The notes: a model not told the origin generated them from the letters alone. A DNA stretch of 64,000 bases from Streptomyces sp. NBC_00259 (GCF_036181745.1 NZ_CP108080.1:1736001-1800000), one strand, 5' to 3'; positions 8,262-17,000 are shown, counted from the first letter of the stretch. Made by a program: numbers and translations.

Positions 8262-9675
8262 CGCCGATCAGCTGCTCGATCGGGTCGATCGCGAAGTACA
8301 CGGCGAACAGCCCCGCCGTGGCCCACAGCAGCCAGTGCACCTCGCGCGCCTTGCCGAGGACCGTCTGCAGGACCACGTACGCGAGGAATCCGGCGCCGAT
8401 GCCGTTGGTGATGGAGTACGTGAACGGCATCACGGCGATCGTCAGGAACGCGGGGATGGCGATCTCGTACCGCTGCCAGTCGATGTGGCGGACCTGGGTC
8501 ATCAGCAGGAACCCCACCACGACCAGCGCGGGGGCGGCGGCCTGGGCGGGGACGACCGTGGCCAGCGGCGTGAGGAAGAGGGCGAGTCCGAAGAGGGCGC
8601 CCGTGACCACGCTGGCGAGGCCGGTGCGGGCGCCCTCGCCGACGCCGGCGGCCGATTCGATGTAGGAGGTGGCGGAGGAGGCGGAGGCCGCGCCGCCCGC
8701 CGCGGCCGCCGCGCCGTCGATGAGCAGGACGCGGCCCAGGTTCGGGACGTCGCCCTTCTCGTCCAGCAGCCCGGCCTCGTTGGAGACGCCGACGACCGTG
8801 CCCATGGTGTCGAAGAAGTCGCTCAGGACGAGGGTGAAGACGAGCAGGACGATGGTGATGGCACTGACCTGCCCGAAGGCTCCGAAGAGGCTGAAGGAGC
8901 CGACGAGTCCGAAGTCCGGGGCGGCCACGATGTCCCCGGGAACGGTGGGAACGGTCAGGCCCCAGGCGAGCGGGGCGATGTCGGCCACCTCGTTGATGAC
9001 GATGGCGAGGACCGTCATGGCGACGATGGAGAGGAGGATCGCGCCGCGCACCTTGCGGGTCACCAGCGAGATGGTGAGCAGGACACCCAGGCAGAAGACG
9101 AGCACCGGCCAGCCGGACAGCTGCCCCTGGGCGCCGAGCTGCACCGGAACGGACCCGGTGTCGCCGGGGATGCGGGTCACGAAGCCCGCGTCGACGAAGC
9201 CGATGAAGGCGATGAAGAGTCCGATGCCGACGCTGATCGCCTGCTTCAGCTGCTGCGGGATGGCGTGCATGACGGCCTCGCGCAGCCCGGTGACGACCAG
9301 TACGCAGATGACGACGCCCTCGATGACCACCAGACCCATCGCGTCGGGCCAGCTCATCAGCGGCGCGATCTGGTAGGCGACGACGGCGTTGAGGCCGAGC
9401 CCGGCCGCGATGGCGAGCGGCAGATTGCCGCCCAGGCCCATGATCGCGGTCATCACGGCCGCCACGAGGGCGGTGACGGTGACCAGTTGGGGCCCGGAGA
9501 GATGGGCGCCGAACTTGTCCTCGGCGCCGCCGAGGATGATCGGGTTGAGGACGAGAATATAGGCCATCGTGAAGAACGTGGCGAAACCGCCTCGTACCTC
9601 GCGACCGAAGGTCGATCCCCGTTCACTTATTCGGAAGTAACGGTCGACAGCGTTCTGTTGCTGTGATTCCGGCAT
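8254..9675 (-). CDS. NCS2/AzgA family purine permease
   Basis: A 473-residue inner-membrane proton symporter of the AzgA-like (COG2252) nucleobase family, which takes up hypoxanthine, guanine or adenine. Visible marks are the N-terminal GSTFGREVRGGFATFFTMAYILVLNP, about a dozen hydrophobic helices, and SDFFDTMGTVVG followed by SSATSYIESAAGV, the conserved motifs of this family. The ATG at 9675 is preceded by GAGGAG, which is itself one arm of a 12-bp inverted repeat (9681-9740). It stands alone, with no purine salvage genes beside it. Confidence 0.9.
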   Translation of the reverse strand: MPESQQQNAVDRYFRISERGSTFGREVRGGFATFFTMAYILVLNPIILGGAEDKFGAHLSGPQLVTVTALVAAVMTAIMGLGGNLPLAIAAGLGLNAVVAYQIAPLMSWPDAMGLVVIEGVVICVLVVTGLREAVMHAIPQQLKQAISVGIGLFIAFIGFVDAGFVTRIPGDTGSVPVQLGAQGQLSGWPVLVFCLGVLLTISLVTRKVRGAILLSIVAMTVLAIVINEVADIAPLAWGLTVPTVPGDIVAAPDFGLVGSFSLFGAFGQVSAITIVLLVFTLVLSDFFDTMGTVVGVSNEAGLLDEKGDVPNLGRVLLIDGAAAAAGGAASASSATSYIESAAGVGEGARTGLASVVTGALFGLALFLTPLATVVPAQAAAPALVVVGFLLMTQVRHIDWQRYEIAIPAFLTIAVMPFTYSITNGIGAGFLAYVVLQTVLGKAREVHWLLWATAGLFAVYFAIDPIEQLIGVK

Positions 9676-9680
9676 GGGCT

Positions 9681-9740
9681 CTCCTCGGCGGGTGACGGTT
9701 CCGCGCGGTGTCGGACGGCTGGATTGTGCCCGCCGAGGAG
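9681..9740 (-). promoter_or_regulatory. Leader inverted repeat that pairs with the permease ribosome site
   Basis: CTCCTCGGCGGG (9681-9692) and its exact complement CCCGCCGAGGAG (9729-9740) flank 36 bases just upstream of the permease ATG. In the minus-strand transcript the 3' arm contains the GAGGAG Shine-Dalgarno sequence, so formation of the stem would hide it. This only works if transcription begins upstream of 9740. No purine-riboswitch consensus was recognised. Confidence 0.5.
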
Positions 9741-9794
9741 GCCTTTCAGGTTTTCGCCACGTTACTTGACCAGGCTGTTACCCGACCTCGGGTG

Positions 9795-11153
9795 TTACTT
9801 CACCCCGGCCCACCGCTTGATCGTGGAGATCGCCTGCTCCTGCTGCTCGGCGGGCAGCTTCCCGATCGAGGCGCCGTGGTTCGCCCCCGGGACGACGAAG
9901 CGGTACGAGTCGTGGCGGCTCGGGGTGAACTTCTCCGCGCTCCAGGGGTCGTTCTCGCCGTAGATGAACATCATCCGCTCACCGCGCGTCGTGACCCAGC
10001 GGTCGACGTCGGCCATGGCCGCGTTGTTGTACGAGCCGCGCATCGCCGCGGGCAGCACCGAGTTCGGCTGGTAGATGTCCGGGTGGTGGCGCACGTCCTT
10101 GAGGTGCTTGAACTTCAGGTCGGCCCAGCCGAGCTGGGTCGCGGCCTGCCGGTAGTAGGGCCCCGATCCGTTCGTGCCGAGCGTCTCGTCCTGGTAGACG
10201 CTGAAGCCGTGCTGCTTCGACCACTCGTACAGCTCGTCGTCACCGACGGCCTTGGCGTCGGGCACGGTGGCGCAGTTCTCGACGGTGTCGCTCTGCCAGA
10301 AGTTCCACACCTGGTCGAGGACGGCGAACTCGTAGGCCCGGTCGGTGGTGCCGAGGGTCTCCTCGAAGGTGTCGCCGTTCTTCACGGCGTCCGCCTCGAA
10401 CTTGGGCAGCAGGCGCTCACGCCGCACCAGCATCTCGCGCTGTACGGCGTTGAGCGCGTCCCGGCACTCCTCGGTGCCGACCGTGCGGAAGAACCGCTCG
10501 TAGGTCGAGTCGTCGCGGTTGTGGGCGTCGTTGGGGGCGACGAAGGCCACGACCGCGTCGAGGTCCTGCGGGTAGAAGCGCTCGTGGTACGTGGCGGTCA
10601 TGCCGCCCTTGCTGCCACCGGTCCCCAGCCACTTGCCCTTCTCGATGCGACGCAGCGCCTGGGTGATGCGGTGCTCGTCGCTCGCCTCCTGCTGGATCGT
10701 CATTCTGGACCAGTCGTCCCCGGCCGGGCCCGCGGGCCGGGAGTCGGCGAAGTAGCGGTGCTCGACGCTGATCTGGTTGGCGTCGATGAGGCGGGTGAGG
10801 GAAGCGATGCCGGTGGGGAGGGTGTAGCCGCCGGTGTAGAACACGGTCGGCCGGTCGGTGGACTTGTGCCACAGCGTCAGACGCTGGGTGAAGGTGCCGC
10901 GGCGTGGGTCGCGGTGATCGACGGGCTGGGCGTACGTCAGCGTGTAGTACGGGTATCCCTCGCGGTCCACGACCGAGACGACCGTCATGCCCGGGATGCG
11001 TTCCAGCCGTTCGCGTACGTCCTCGGCGGCGCTCGCCCCGGCCTTGGCGGAGGCGGCCGGGCCGGCCGCGGACGCGGGCACGGCTCCGGCCAGGATCGCC
11101 GTACCGGAGACCAGCCCGGCGCACAGAAGTGCGGTTATCCCCTTGTTGCGCAC
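9795..11153 (-). CDS. Secreted S37-family tripeptidyl aminopeptidase
   Basis: A 452-residue exported serine peptidase of MEROPS family S37 (PS-10 peptidase), whose Streptomyces members remove tri- or tetrapeptides from protein N-termini. A Sec signal peptide ends near VPASA (residues 25-29). The nucleophile is S181 in GTGGSKGGMTATYHERFYP, and the family segments FYTGGY, NQISVEHRYF and FVAPNDAHN are present. The C-terminal GENDPWSAEKF and VPGANHGA regions supply the Asp and His. The stop is TAA, rare in this genome. It probably feeds on extracellular protein during mycelial growth and is divergent from an MFS gene. Confidence 0.88.
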   Translation of the reverse strand: MRNKGITALLCAGLVSGTAILAGAVPASAAGPAASAKAGASAAEDVRERLERIPGMTVVSVVDREGYPYYTLTYAQPVDHRDPRRGTFTQRLTLWHKSTDRPTVFYTGGYTLPTGIASLTRLIDANQISVEHRYFADSRPAGPAGDDWSRMTIQQEASDEHRITQALRRIEKGKWLGTGGSKGGMTATYHERFYPQDLDAVVAFVAPNDAHNRDDSTYERFFRTVGTEECRDALNAVQREMLVRRERLLPKFEADAVKNGDTFEETLGTTDRAYEFAVLDQVWNFWQSDTVENCATVPDAKAVGDDELYEWSKQHGFSVYQDETLGTNGSGPYYRQAATQLGWADLKFKHLKDVRHHPDIYQPNSVLPAAMRGSYNNAAMADVDRWVTTRGERMMFIYGENDPWSAEKFTPSRHDSYRFVVPGANHGASIGKLPAEQQEQAISTIKRWAGVK

Positions 11154-11323
11154 AGTGTTTCCCCTCGTACATGAGTGACGGGTGGTGCGCGGGATGTTAC
11201 GGCGTAGGGAGCCATCGCACGGGAAAGTACGGCAACTGCCCCATCCGGCCGACCGGTTGCCGCTGCCACGATGCCCGCGGGATCGACGGGATCCGAAGGA
11301 CGGGACCTGGGGAGGGAGCGGCG

Positions 11324-12520
11324 GTGGCTGCGGGAAAGGTCGGGGTGCTGCGGGACCGCAATGCGGCGCTGTGGGTGTCGGGACTGCTCGTGTCGGGGTT
11401 CGGCACGACGGCGATGTGGCTGGTCTCCGGTATCTGGGTGAAGTCGCTGACGGGGTCGGACACTCTGGCGGCGCTGACGGTGTTCGCGATGTGGGCGCCC
11501 GCGCTCGCCGGGCCGCTGCTGGGCACGCTCGCCGACCGGGTGCGCAGACGGCCGCTGCTGATCGCGGTCAACGCCGCGATGGCGGCGCTGCTGCCGGCGC
11601 TGCTGCTGCTCGACTCGGGTGACCGCGTGTGGCTGCTGTTCGGTGTCCTCGTCGTGTACGGGGCCGCCGGGGTGGTCCAGGACGCGGCGGAGACGGCACT
11701 GGTGGCGGGCGCCGTCGACCGGCGGCTGCTCGGCGACCTCAACGGGCTGCGGATGACGGTGAACGAGAGCACGAAGCTGATCGCTCCGCTCGCCGCGGCC
11801 GGGCTGTTCGCCCGGTTCGGCGGGGCGTCGGTGGCGCTGCTGGACGCGGCGACGTTCGCGCTGGCGGCCGGGATCTTCGCGCTGCTCAGGGTGCGGGAGG
11901 AGAAGCCGGCCCGGTCCCGGTACGCCTGGGCGGACACGGCCGAGGTCGCCCGCGCGCTGTGGCGCTCCCCCGTGCTGCGGCCGCTGCTGGCGGCCGGCGG
12001 GGCCACGATGCTGCTGGCCGGACTGAACGGGGCGCTGCTGTTCGCGGTCGTGGACCGGGTGCTCGGGCACGCCCCGACGTTCGTCGGGGTGCTGTACGCG
12101 GTGCAGGGCGCGGGTTCCCTGGTCGCCGGGCTGCTCGCGGGGCCGCTGCTGCGGAGGCTGCCGGAGCGGGTGTTCGCGGCGGCGGGCACCGGGCTGTTCG
12201 CGGTGGCGGTGGGGCTGCGGTCACTGCCGTACGACGCGGTGGCGCTGGTGTGCGCCGGAGCGGTCGGGCTGGGGCTGCCGTGTGTGCTCGTCGCGGCGAT
12301 GACGGCGGTACAGCGCGAGACACCGGACGCGGTGCTCGGCCGTGCCGCCGCCACCGCCCAGTCCCTCCTGTTCGTACCCAACGCGGTGGCACTGGCCCTG
12401 GGCGCGGGGCTGGTCGCGGTGGTGGAGGTACGGGTGCTGCTGGTGGCGGTCGGGGTGCTGGGCCTGGTGACGGCGGCAGCCCTGGCGGGCCTCAGCCGAG
12501 GCCGGACAGCGCGGCCCTGA
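11324..12520 (+). CDS. MFS transporter
   Basis: A 398-residue major facilitator with about 12 membrane helices. The short loop GTLADRVRRRPLL between helices 2 and 3 is the MFS motif A, and a basic central loop (RVREEKPARSRYAW) separates the two halves. The GTG at 11324 is chosen for GGAGGGAGC seven bases ahead; a longer upstream frame is not coding. The shape is that of an efflux-type (enterobactin exporter-like) carrier. The end overlaps by 29 bases the converging gene at 12492. Substrate unknown. Confidence 0.85.
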   Translation: MAAGKVGVLRDRNAALWVSGLLVSGFGTTAMWLVSGIWVKSLTGSDTLAALTVFAMWAPALAGPLLGTLADRVRRRPLLIAVNAAMAALLPALLLLDSGDRVWLLFGVLVVYGAAGVVQDAAETALVAGAVDRRLLGDLNGLRMTVNESTKLIAPLAAAGLFARFGGASVALLDAATFALAAGIFALLRVREEKPARSRYAWADTAEVARALWRSPVLRPLLAAGGATMLLAGLNGALLFAVVDRVLGHAPTFVGVLYAVQGAGSLVAGLLAGPLLRRLPERVFAAAGTGLFAVAVGLRSLPYDAVALVCAGAVGLGLPCVLVAAMTAVQRETPDAVLGRAAATAQSLLFVPNAVALALGAGLVAVVEVRVLLVAVGVLGLVTAAALAGLSRGRTARP

Positions 12521-13655
12521 CCGCCGCCAGATCCTGGTCGGAAGCCAGACCCGCGTGGTACAGCCGCAGTTCGTTCGCACCGAGCGAGGCCGCGTCGGCC
12601 GCGTCGGCGGCGAGGGTGCCGGGACTGCCGCCCATACCGCCGACCACCGTGAGGTTGGCGGCGATCACGGAGCCGGCGGAGGCGTGCCGGGCGAACGGGG
12701 ACAGCAGCCGCGCACCGCCGGTGCAGGGCACGACCACGCCGTCGGCGAGGCCCAGGATGTGCGCCGGGTCGACGCCGGCGTTGGCACCGCAGTGGTACGC
12801 CACCGGGTCGGCGTGCAGCAGCACCTGGAAACCCTCCGGCGCGGCGGCCCGTACCGCCGCGACCACCGCCTCCTGAAGGGTGCGGGCGGTATGCGTGCGG
12901 AACTCCAGGGTGAGCGCGGCCGGTTCGGCCCCGAGCAGCTTCTCCACCGGGATGTCGGCGGGCGCGCTCCCCCGCCACACCGGCTCCAGTGCCTCCCGCA
13001 CCGCCGCGCTCAGCTCTCCGGGCTCCACGCCGCGGGCGGCGTATCCCTCGCCGCAGGCGGGACAGAAGCACAGCGACATCGCGTACTGGGCGGCGTCGCC
13101 GAGTCCGACGCCCGCGATCTTGTCGTGGGCGTGCAGATGGGCGAGGCCGTACCAGCCGCAGGACTCGAGTTCGGTGCCGCGTGCGCCGGGCCGGACCGCC
13201 GCCTCCGCGGCGAGGTCCAGCAGATACGCGCGGACGGCGGGCTGGGCGATACAGGGCGCCCAGGGGTAGCGGTCCCCGTAGGCGTTGACGACGGACGTGC
13301 CGGGATGTTCTGAGCCGAGGCGGGAGTTGTGCGCGAGGACGACCCAGGTGTGCACGTCGAGCCCGGCGGCGGTGAGGGCTTCGGCGGCCTCCCCGTACGC
13401 GTCGCCGGGCGCCCATGCCCCGGCCGGGTACGGGTGCGGTGTCCGCCCGGCCCAGCGGCTGTCGTCCGGCGGGTAGAGCACGGCCGCGTGCTCGGCGGTG
13501 ACGACGCGGTGGCGGGGATGGCGGGGGGTGAGGGCCCTGGTGGAGTGGTAGGCGGCGGCGAGGGTGACCTGGCCGACGCCGAGGCCGGCGATCCGCTCGG
13601 CGGCGCCGGGGTCGCCGTTGACGTCCCAGGGGTAGACGAAGGCGCCGGTCCTCAT
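12492..13655 (-). CDS. Uncharacterised TIM-barrel-like protein coupled to kdgD
   Basis: I do not recognise a named family. The 387-residue cytoplasmic protein begins MRTGAFVYPWDVNGDPGAAER and shows alternating strand/helix periodicity of a (beta/alpha)8 barrel. The segments AAAYHSTRALTPRHP, WAPCIAQPAVRAYLLDLA and LCFCPACGEGY resemble those of uncharacterised glycosyl-hydrolase-like barrels. No signal peptide is present. Its ATG overlaps the kdgD stop (ATGA), so it is translated with kdgD. That context suggests work on sugar acids, for example releasing a uronide or acting on a lactone or aldarate intermediate. This functional idea is inference. Confidence 0.72.
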   Translation of the reverse strand: MRTGAFVYPWDVNGDPGAAERIAGLGVGQVTLAAAYHSTRALTPRHPRHRVVTAEHAAVLYPPDDSRWAGRTPHPYPAGAWAPGDAYGEAAEALTAAGLDVHTWVVLAHNSRLGSEHPGTSVVNAYGDRYPWAPCIAQPAVRAYLLDLAAEAAVRPGARGTELESCGWYGLAHLHAHDKIAGVGLGDAAQYAMSLCFCPACGEGYAARGVEPGELSAAVREALEPVWRGSAPADIPVEKLLGAEPAALTLEFRTHTARTLQEAVVAAVRAAAPEGFQVLLHADPVAYHCGANAGVDPAHILGLADGVVVPCTGGARLLSPFARHASAGSVIAANLTVVGGMGGSPGTLAADAADAASLGANELRLYHAGLASDQDLAAVRAALSGLG

Positions 13656-14602
13656 TCGGCGGCTCCGTCCCCGAGGAGGGCGTAGCCGCGCCCGATGATG
13701 TCGGCCAGTTCCTTGATGTGGTCGGCGGACGGCTCGCTCAGCGGCGGCCGTACCTCTCCGACGTCCTGTCCGCGCAGCCGTACCGCGGCCTTGACGAGCG
13801 AGACGGCGTATCCGTTGCGGGAGGCGCGCAGTTCGACGAGCGGCCGGTAGAAGCCGTCCAGCAGCCGTTCGACGGTCGCGTCGTCGCCGCTCATGAGCGC
13901 GCGGTGGAAGGCGAGGGCGATCTCGGGGGCGAAGCAGAAGACGGCGGAGGAGTAGAGGGTGATGCCGATGCCGCGGTAGGCGAGGCCGGTGAGCTCGGCC
14001 GTGGGCAGTCCGTTGAAGTAGAGGAAGTCGCGGCCGGGGGCGTCCGTGCGTACGGCGCTGACGATGCGCTGCATCAGATCGAGGTCGCCGTATCCGTCCT
14101 TGAGGCCGATGATGCCGTCGACCTTGGCGAGTTCGACGACGGTCTCGGGGGTGAAGACGGCGTTGTCGCGCTGGTAGACGATGACGCCGAGCGCGGTGGC
14201 GGCGGCGAGCGCCGCGTAGTGGCGCAGCAGTCCGGCCTGGTCGGCGACGACGAGGTACGGCGGCATGGCGAGGATCCCGTCGGCGCCCGCCTCCTCGGCG
14301 AGCCTCGCGTACCGGACGGCGAGGGCCGTGCCGTAGCCGGCGCCCGCGACGACGGGGACGCGGCCGGCGGTCTCCTCGACGGCGACGGCGACACAGTCGC
14401 GGAACTCCTCCGGGGTCAGCGCGTGGAACTCGCCGGTGCCGCAGCAGGCGAAGACCGCCGCGGCGCCGGCCTCGACCCCGGCGCCCACATGGGCGCGGAA
14501 GACGTCGAGGTCGAGAGCGCCGTCCGGTCCGTAGGCGGTGACGGGGAAGAACAGCGGTCCGGTGCCGCTGGTGAGCCGGGCGGCGAGCGGGGCTGAGGTC
14601 AC
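13652..14602 (-). CDS. kdgD: 5-dehydro-4-deoxyglucarate dehydratase
   Basis: KdgD dehydrates and decarboxylates 5-keto-4-deoxy-D-glucarate to 2,5-dioxovalerate and CO2. It belongs to the DapA/NAL aldolase superfamily. In the 316-residue form the Schiff-base lysine is K168 (GLKDGYGD), Y143 is in VYQRD and the carboxylate loop is GTGEF (55-59), the form characteristic of KdgD rather than DapA. I chose the GTG at 14602 because AAGGGAG lies six bases upstream; an ATG 15 codons earlier lacks a site. The product is the substrate of the dehydrogenase at 3305-4837. The gene is divergent from udh. Confidence 0.9.
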   Translation of the reverse strand: MTSAPLAARLTSGTGPLFFPVTAYGPDGALDLDVFRAHVGAGVEAGAAAVFACCGTGEFHALTPEEFRDCVAVAVEETAGRVPVVAGAGYGTALAVRYARLAEEAGADGILAMPPYLVVADQAGLLRHYAALAAATALGVIVYQRDNAVFTPETVVELAKVDGIIGLKDGYGDLDLMQRIVSAVRTDAPGRDFLYFNGLPTAELTGLAYRGIGITLYSSAVFCFAPEIALAFHRALMSGDDATVERLLDGFYRPLVELRASRNGYAVSLVKAAVRLRGQDVGEVRPPLSEPSADHIKELADIIGRGYALLGDGAAE

Positions 14603-14656
14603 GGGCGCTCCCTTGGCCATGCACCGAGCCATCAGCTCGTGCATCATTCTGATCGG

Positions 14657-14673
14657 CGTCTATATTTCTGAAC
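14657..14673. promoter_or_regulatory. Half-site resembling the IclR operator at 4859
   Basis: TTCTGAACA here is identical to the right half of the palindrome in front of the IclR gene, in a TATTTCTGAACA versus GTATTCTGAACA context. The left half is poorly conserved. It lies just upstream of kdgD in the kdgD-udh divergent gap. Confidence 0.35.
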
Positions 14674-14755
14674 AACTCACGCTAGGGCAGCCGCTCGGCC
14701 GAGGTCAAGCCGGGAAACCGCGACTCCGGGCTGGAGTTGACACTCTGCACGGCAC

Positions 14756-14784
14756 TTGACGGTGCCGGGACCGCTCCTTAGCGT
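14756..14784 (+). promoter_or_regulatory. Sigma-70-type promoter of udh
   Basis: TTGACG (14756-14761), a 17-base spacer and TAGCGT (14779-14784) match the HrdB consensus well and face the uronate dehydrogenase gene, giving a predicted leader of about 55 bases. Confidence 0.65.
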
Positions 14785-14846
14785 GTCCACGCATGTGAAT
14801 GCCGCCTAGAGGCCAAGACCTGAGCCGCGTCGAGGAGAACCGATCC

Positions 14847-15671
14847 ATGCCCGCACCCCGCACCCTCCTGCTCACCGGCGCGGCCGGCGGCCTCGGCACC
14901 CTGATGCGGGGACTGCTGCCCGCCTACGGCTACGAACTCCGCCTCTTTGACATGACCCCGATCGAAGGGGAGCCCGGGGCGATCACCGCCGACCTCGCCG
15001 ACAGGGACGCCCTGCGCGAAGCCGTACGGGGTGTCGACGCGATCGTCCACCTCGCGGGCATCTCCCTGGAGGCCTCGTTCGAGAAGATCCTCCGCGCCAA
15101 CATCGAAGGCACGTACAACCTCTACGAGGCGGCCAGGGCGGAAGGTGTCCGGCGCGTCGTCTTCGCCTCAAGCAACCACGCCGTCGGTTTCACCCCACGC
15201 CCGCGCGAGGACACACCCGTCGGCACGGCCGGGCTGATCCCGGTCGACACGCCCCACCGTCCCGACACCTACTACGGCCTGTCCAAGTGCTTCGGCGAGG
15301 ACCTCGCCCAGCTCTACTGGGACCAGCACGGCATCGAGACCGTGTCCGTCAGGATCGGCTCCTGCTTCATGGAGCCCACCACCGTGCGGATGCTCTCCGT
15401 CTGGCTGAGCCCGGGTGACGGCGCCCGTCTCTTCCACGCGGCGCTCACCGCACAGGACGTCGGCCACACCGTCGTGTACGGCTCCTCCGCGAACACGCGC
15501 CTGTGGTGGGACCTGTCCACGGCGCGGGCACTCGGGTTCGAGCCGCAGGACGACTCGGAGCAGTTCGCGGAAAAGCTCGTCGCCGAGCAGGGCGAGCTGG
15601 ACCCGGCGAACCGGGACCACGCATATCTGGGCGGACAGTTCGTGACGAATCCGCCCCGCTGGCCGCACTGA
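14847..15671 (+). CDS. udh: Uronate dehydrogenase (NAD-dependent epimerase/dehydratase family)
   Basis: A 274-residue extended short-chain dehydrogenase predicted to oxidise D-glucuronate or D-galacturonate at C1 to the aldarolactone with NAD+. It has the Rossmann motif GAAGGLG (11-17), the catalytic Y143-x3-K147 (YGLSK) and S108/S109 in FASSNH. The segments HLAGISLEASFEKILRANIEG and SSNHAVGF are close to those of known uronate dehydrogenases. GAGGAG precedes the ATG at 14847. It is divergent from kdgD, which works later in the same pathway; aldarolactone isomerase and aldarate dehydratase are not in the window. Confidence 0.83.
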   Translation: MPAPRTLLLTGAAGGLGTLMRGLLPAYGYELRLFDMTPIEGEPGAITADLADRDALREAVRGVDAIVHLAGISLEASFEKILRANIEGTYNLYEAARAEGVRRVVFASSNHAVGFTPRPREDTPVGTAGLIPVDTPHRPDTYYGLSKCFGEDLAQLYWDQHGIETVSVRIGSCFMEPTTVRMLSVWLSPGDGARLFHAALTAQDVGHTVVYGSSANTRLWWDLSTARALGFEPQDDSEQFAEKLVAEQGELDPANRDHAYLGGQFVTNPPRWPH

Positions 15672-15762
15672 GGCGGTATGCCGCACGCGGCCGTCGGGTG
15701 CCGGTGACCGATTCGGCCGAAGGTAAGGGAACGGCAAAGCCGGGTCGCTCGTTACCTCAGGC

Positions 15763-16959
15763 ATGACAGCTATGACCCCCGGCTCGAACATCCCCCTGAC
15801 CGCCGCGCGCGTGGCGGTGGACGTCGCCGCACCCGTGCGGCTCGACGTATCGGGCCTGCTGCTCACCGCCGACGGCAAGGTGCGCTCCGACGACGACTTC
15901 ATCTTCTACAACCAGCCGGCCGGCCCCGGTGTCGCCTACCGGTCCGGTGGCGGCACGGCCCCGGACGCGATCGTCGTCGACACCGGCGCCGTTCCGGCCG
16001 GGATCGAGAAGATCGTCGTCACGGCCAGTCCGGACGCCGCGGGGCAGACCTTCCAGGGCATCGAGCCCACGGCCACGATCCGGAACGCGGACGACGGATC
16101 GGTCCTGGCGACCTTCACCCCGCCGCAGCTGGGCACCGAGACCGCCCTGGTGATCGTCGAGGTCTATCTGCGGAACGGGGCGTGGAAGGCCAGGGCCGTC
16201 GGCCAGGGCTATGCGAACGGGCTGGCGGGCATCGCCACCGACTTCGGTGTCTCGGTCGAGGAGGAGCCGGCCGCGGCGCCCGCCCCCGCCCCGGCCCCCG
16301 TGGCCCAGACGCCCGCTCCCCCGGCTCACGCACCCGCTCCCCCGGCTCAGGCACCCGCGGCGGCGCCCGCGCCCGGCGCCGGCAAGATCAACCTGGACAA
16401 GGGGCGCGTCAGTCTCCAGAAGAACCAGACCGTGTCCCTGGTCAAGGGCGGCCGTCCGCTGCTCTCCCAGGTCAAGATGGGCCTCGGCTGGGAGCCCGCC
16501 TTCCGCGGCAAGGACATCGACCTGGACGCGTCCGTGATCGCCTACGGCCCGCAGCGCAACCATCTCGACAGCTGCTACTTCGGGAAGCTGTCCATCCTCA
16601 ACGGCTCGATCAAGCACTCGGGTGACAACCTCACCGGAGAGGGCGCGGGCGACGACGAGGTGATCGTCGTGGACCTCGGCCGCCTGCCCGCCGACGCCAC
16701 GGGCCTGGTCTTCACCGTCAACTCCTTCTCCGGCCAGAAGTTCACCGAGGTCGCCAAGGCCTACTGCCGGCTGATGGACGCGGCGACCGGTGAGGAGCTG
16801 GTGCGCTTCGACCTCACCGGCGCCGAGCCGCAGACCGGGGTGATGATGGCGAAGCTGATCCGCCAGTTCTCCGGCGAGTGGGAGATGACGGCGATCGGCG
16901 AGTTCGTGAAGTCCCGCACGGTCCGCGGCATGGTCAAGCCCGCGGCGCAGGCGCTCTAG
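15763..16959 (+). CDS. Tandem TerD-domain protein
   Basis: A 398-residue cytoplasmic protein with two TerD (tellurite-resistance/calcium-binding stress) domains, about residues 1-165 and 210-390, joined by a Pro/Ala-rich linker near 167-208. The first domain has the calcium motif region SDDDFIFYNQP; the second has HSGDNLTGEGAGDDEVIVVDL-type acidic residues, although its F/YN loop is replaced by SCYFGKLSILNGS. TerD proteins are linked to tellurite, phage and oxidative stress tolerance, and in Streptomyces to calcium-dependent development. No ter cluster surrounds it. A bidirectional terminator follows. Confidence 0.88.
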   Translation: MTAMTPGSNIPLTAARVAVDVAAPVRLDVSGLLLTADGKVRSDDDFIFYNQPAGPGVAYRSGGGTAPDAIVVDTGAVPAGIEKIVVTASPDAAGQTFQGIEPTATIRNADDGSVLATFTPPQLGTETALVIVEVYLRNGAWKARAVGQGYANGLAGIATDFGVSVEEEPAAAPAPAPAPVAQTPAPPAHAPAPPAQAPAAAPAPGAGKINLDKGRVSLQKNQTVSLVKGGRPLLSQVKMGLGWEPAFRGKDIDLDASVIAYGPQRNHLDSCYFGKLSILNGSIKHSGDNLTGEGAGDDEVIVVDLGRLPADATGLVFTVNSFSGQKFTEVAKAYCRLMDAATGEELVRFDLTGAEPQTGVMMAKLIRQFSGEWEMTAIGEFVKSRTVRGMVKPAAQAL

Positions 16960-17000
16960 GCGTCCGAGGTGGAGGGGCCGCACAGGCGTCCCGACGTGGC

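Noticed and set aside
10904..11323. N-terminal extension of the MFS transporter
   Set aside because: The extra sequence is antisense to the S37 peptidase signal region and Arg/Pro-rich; GGAGGGAGC fixes the GTG at 11324.
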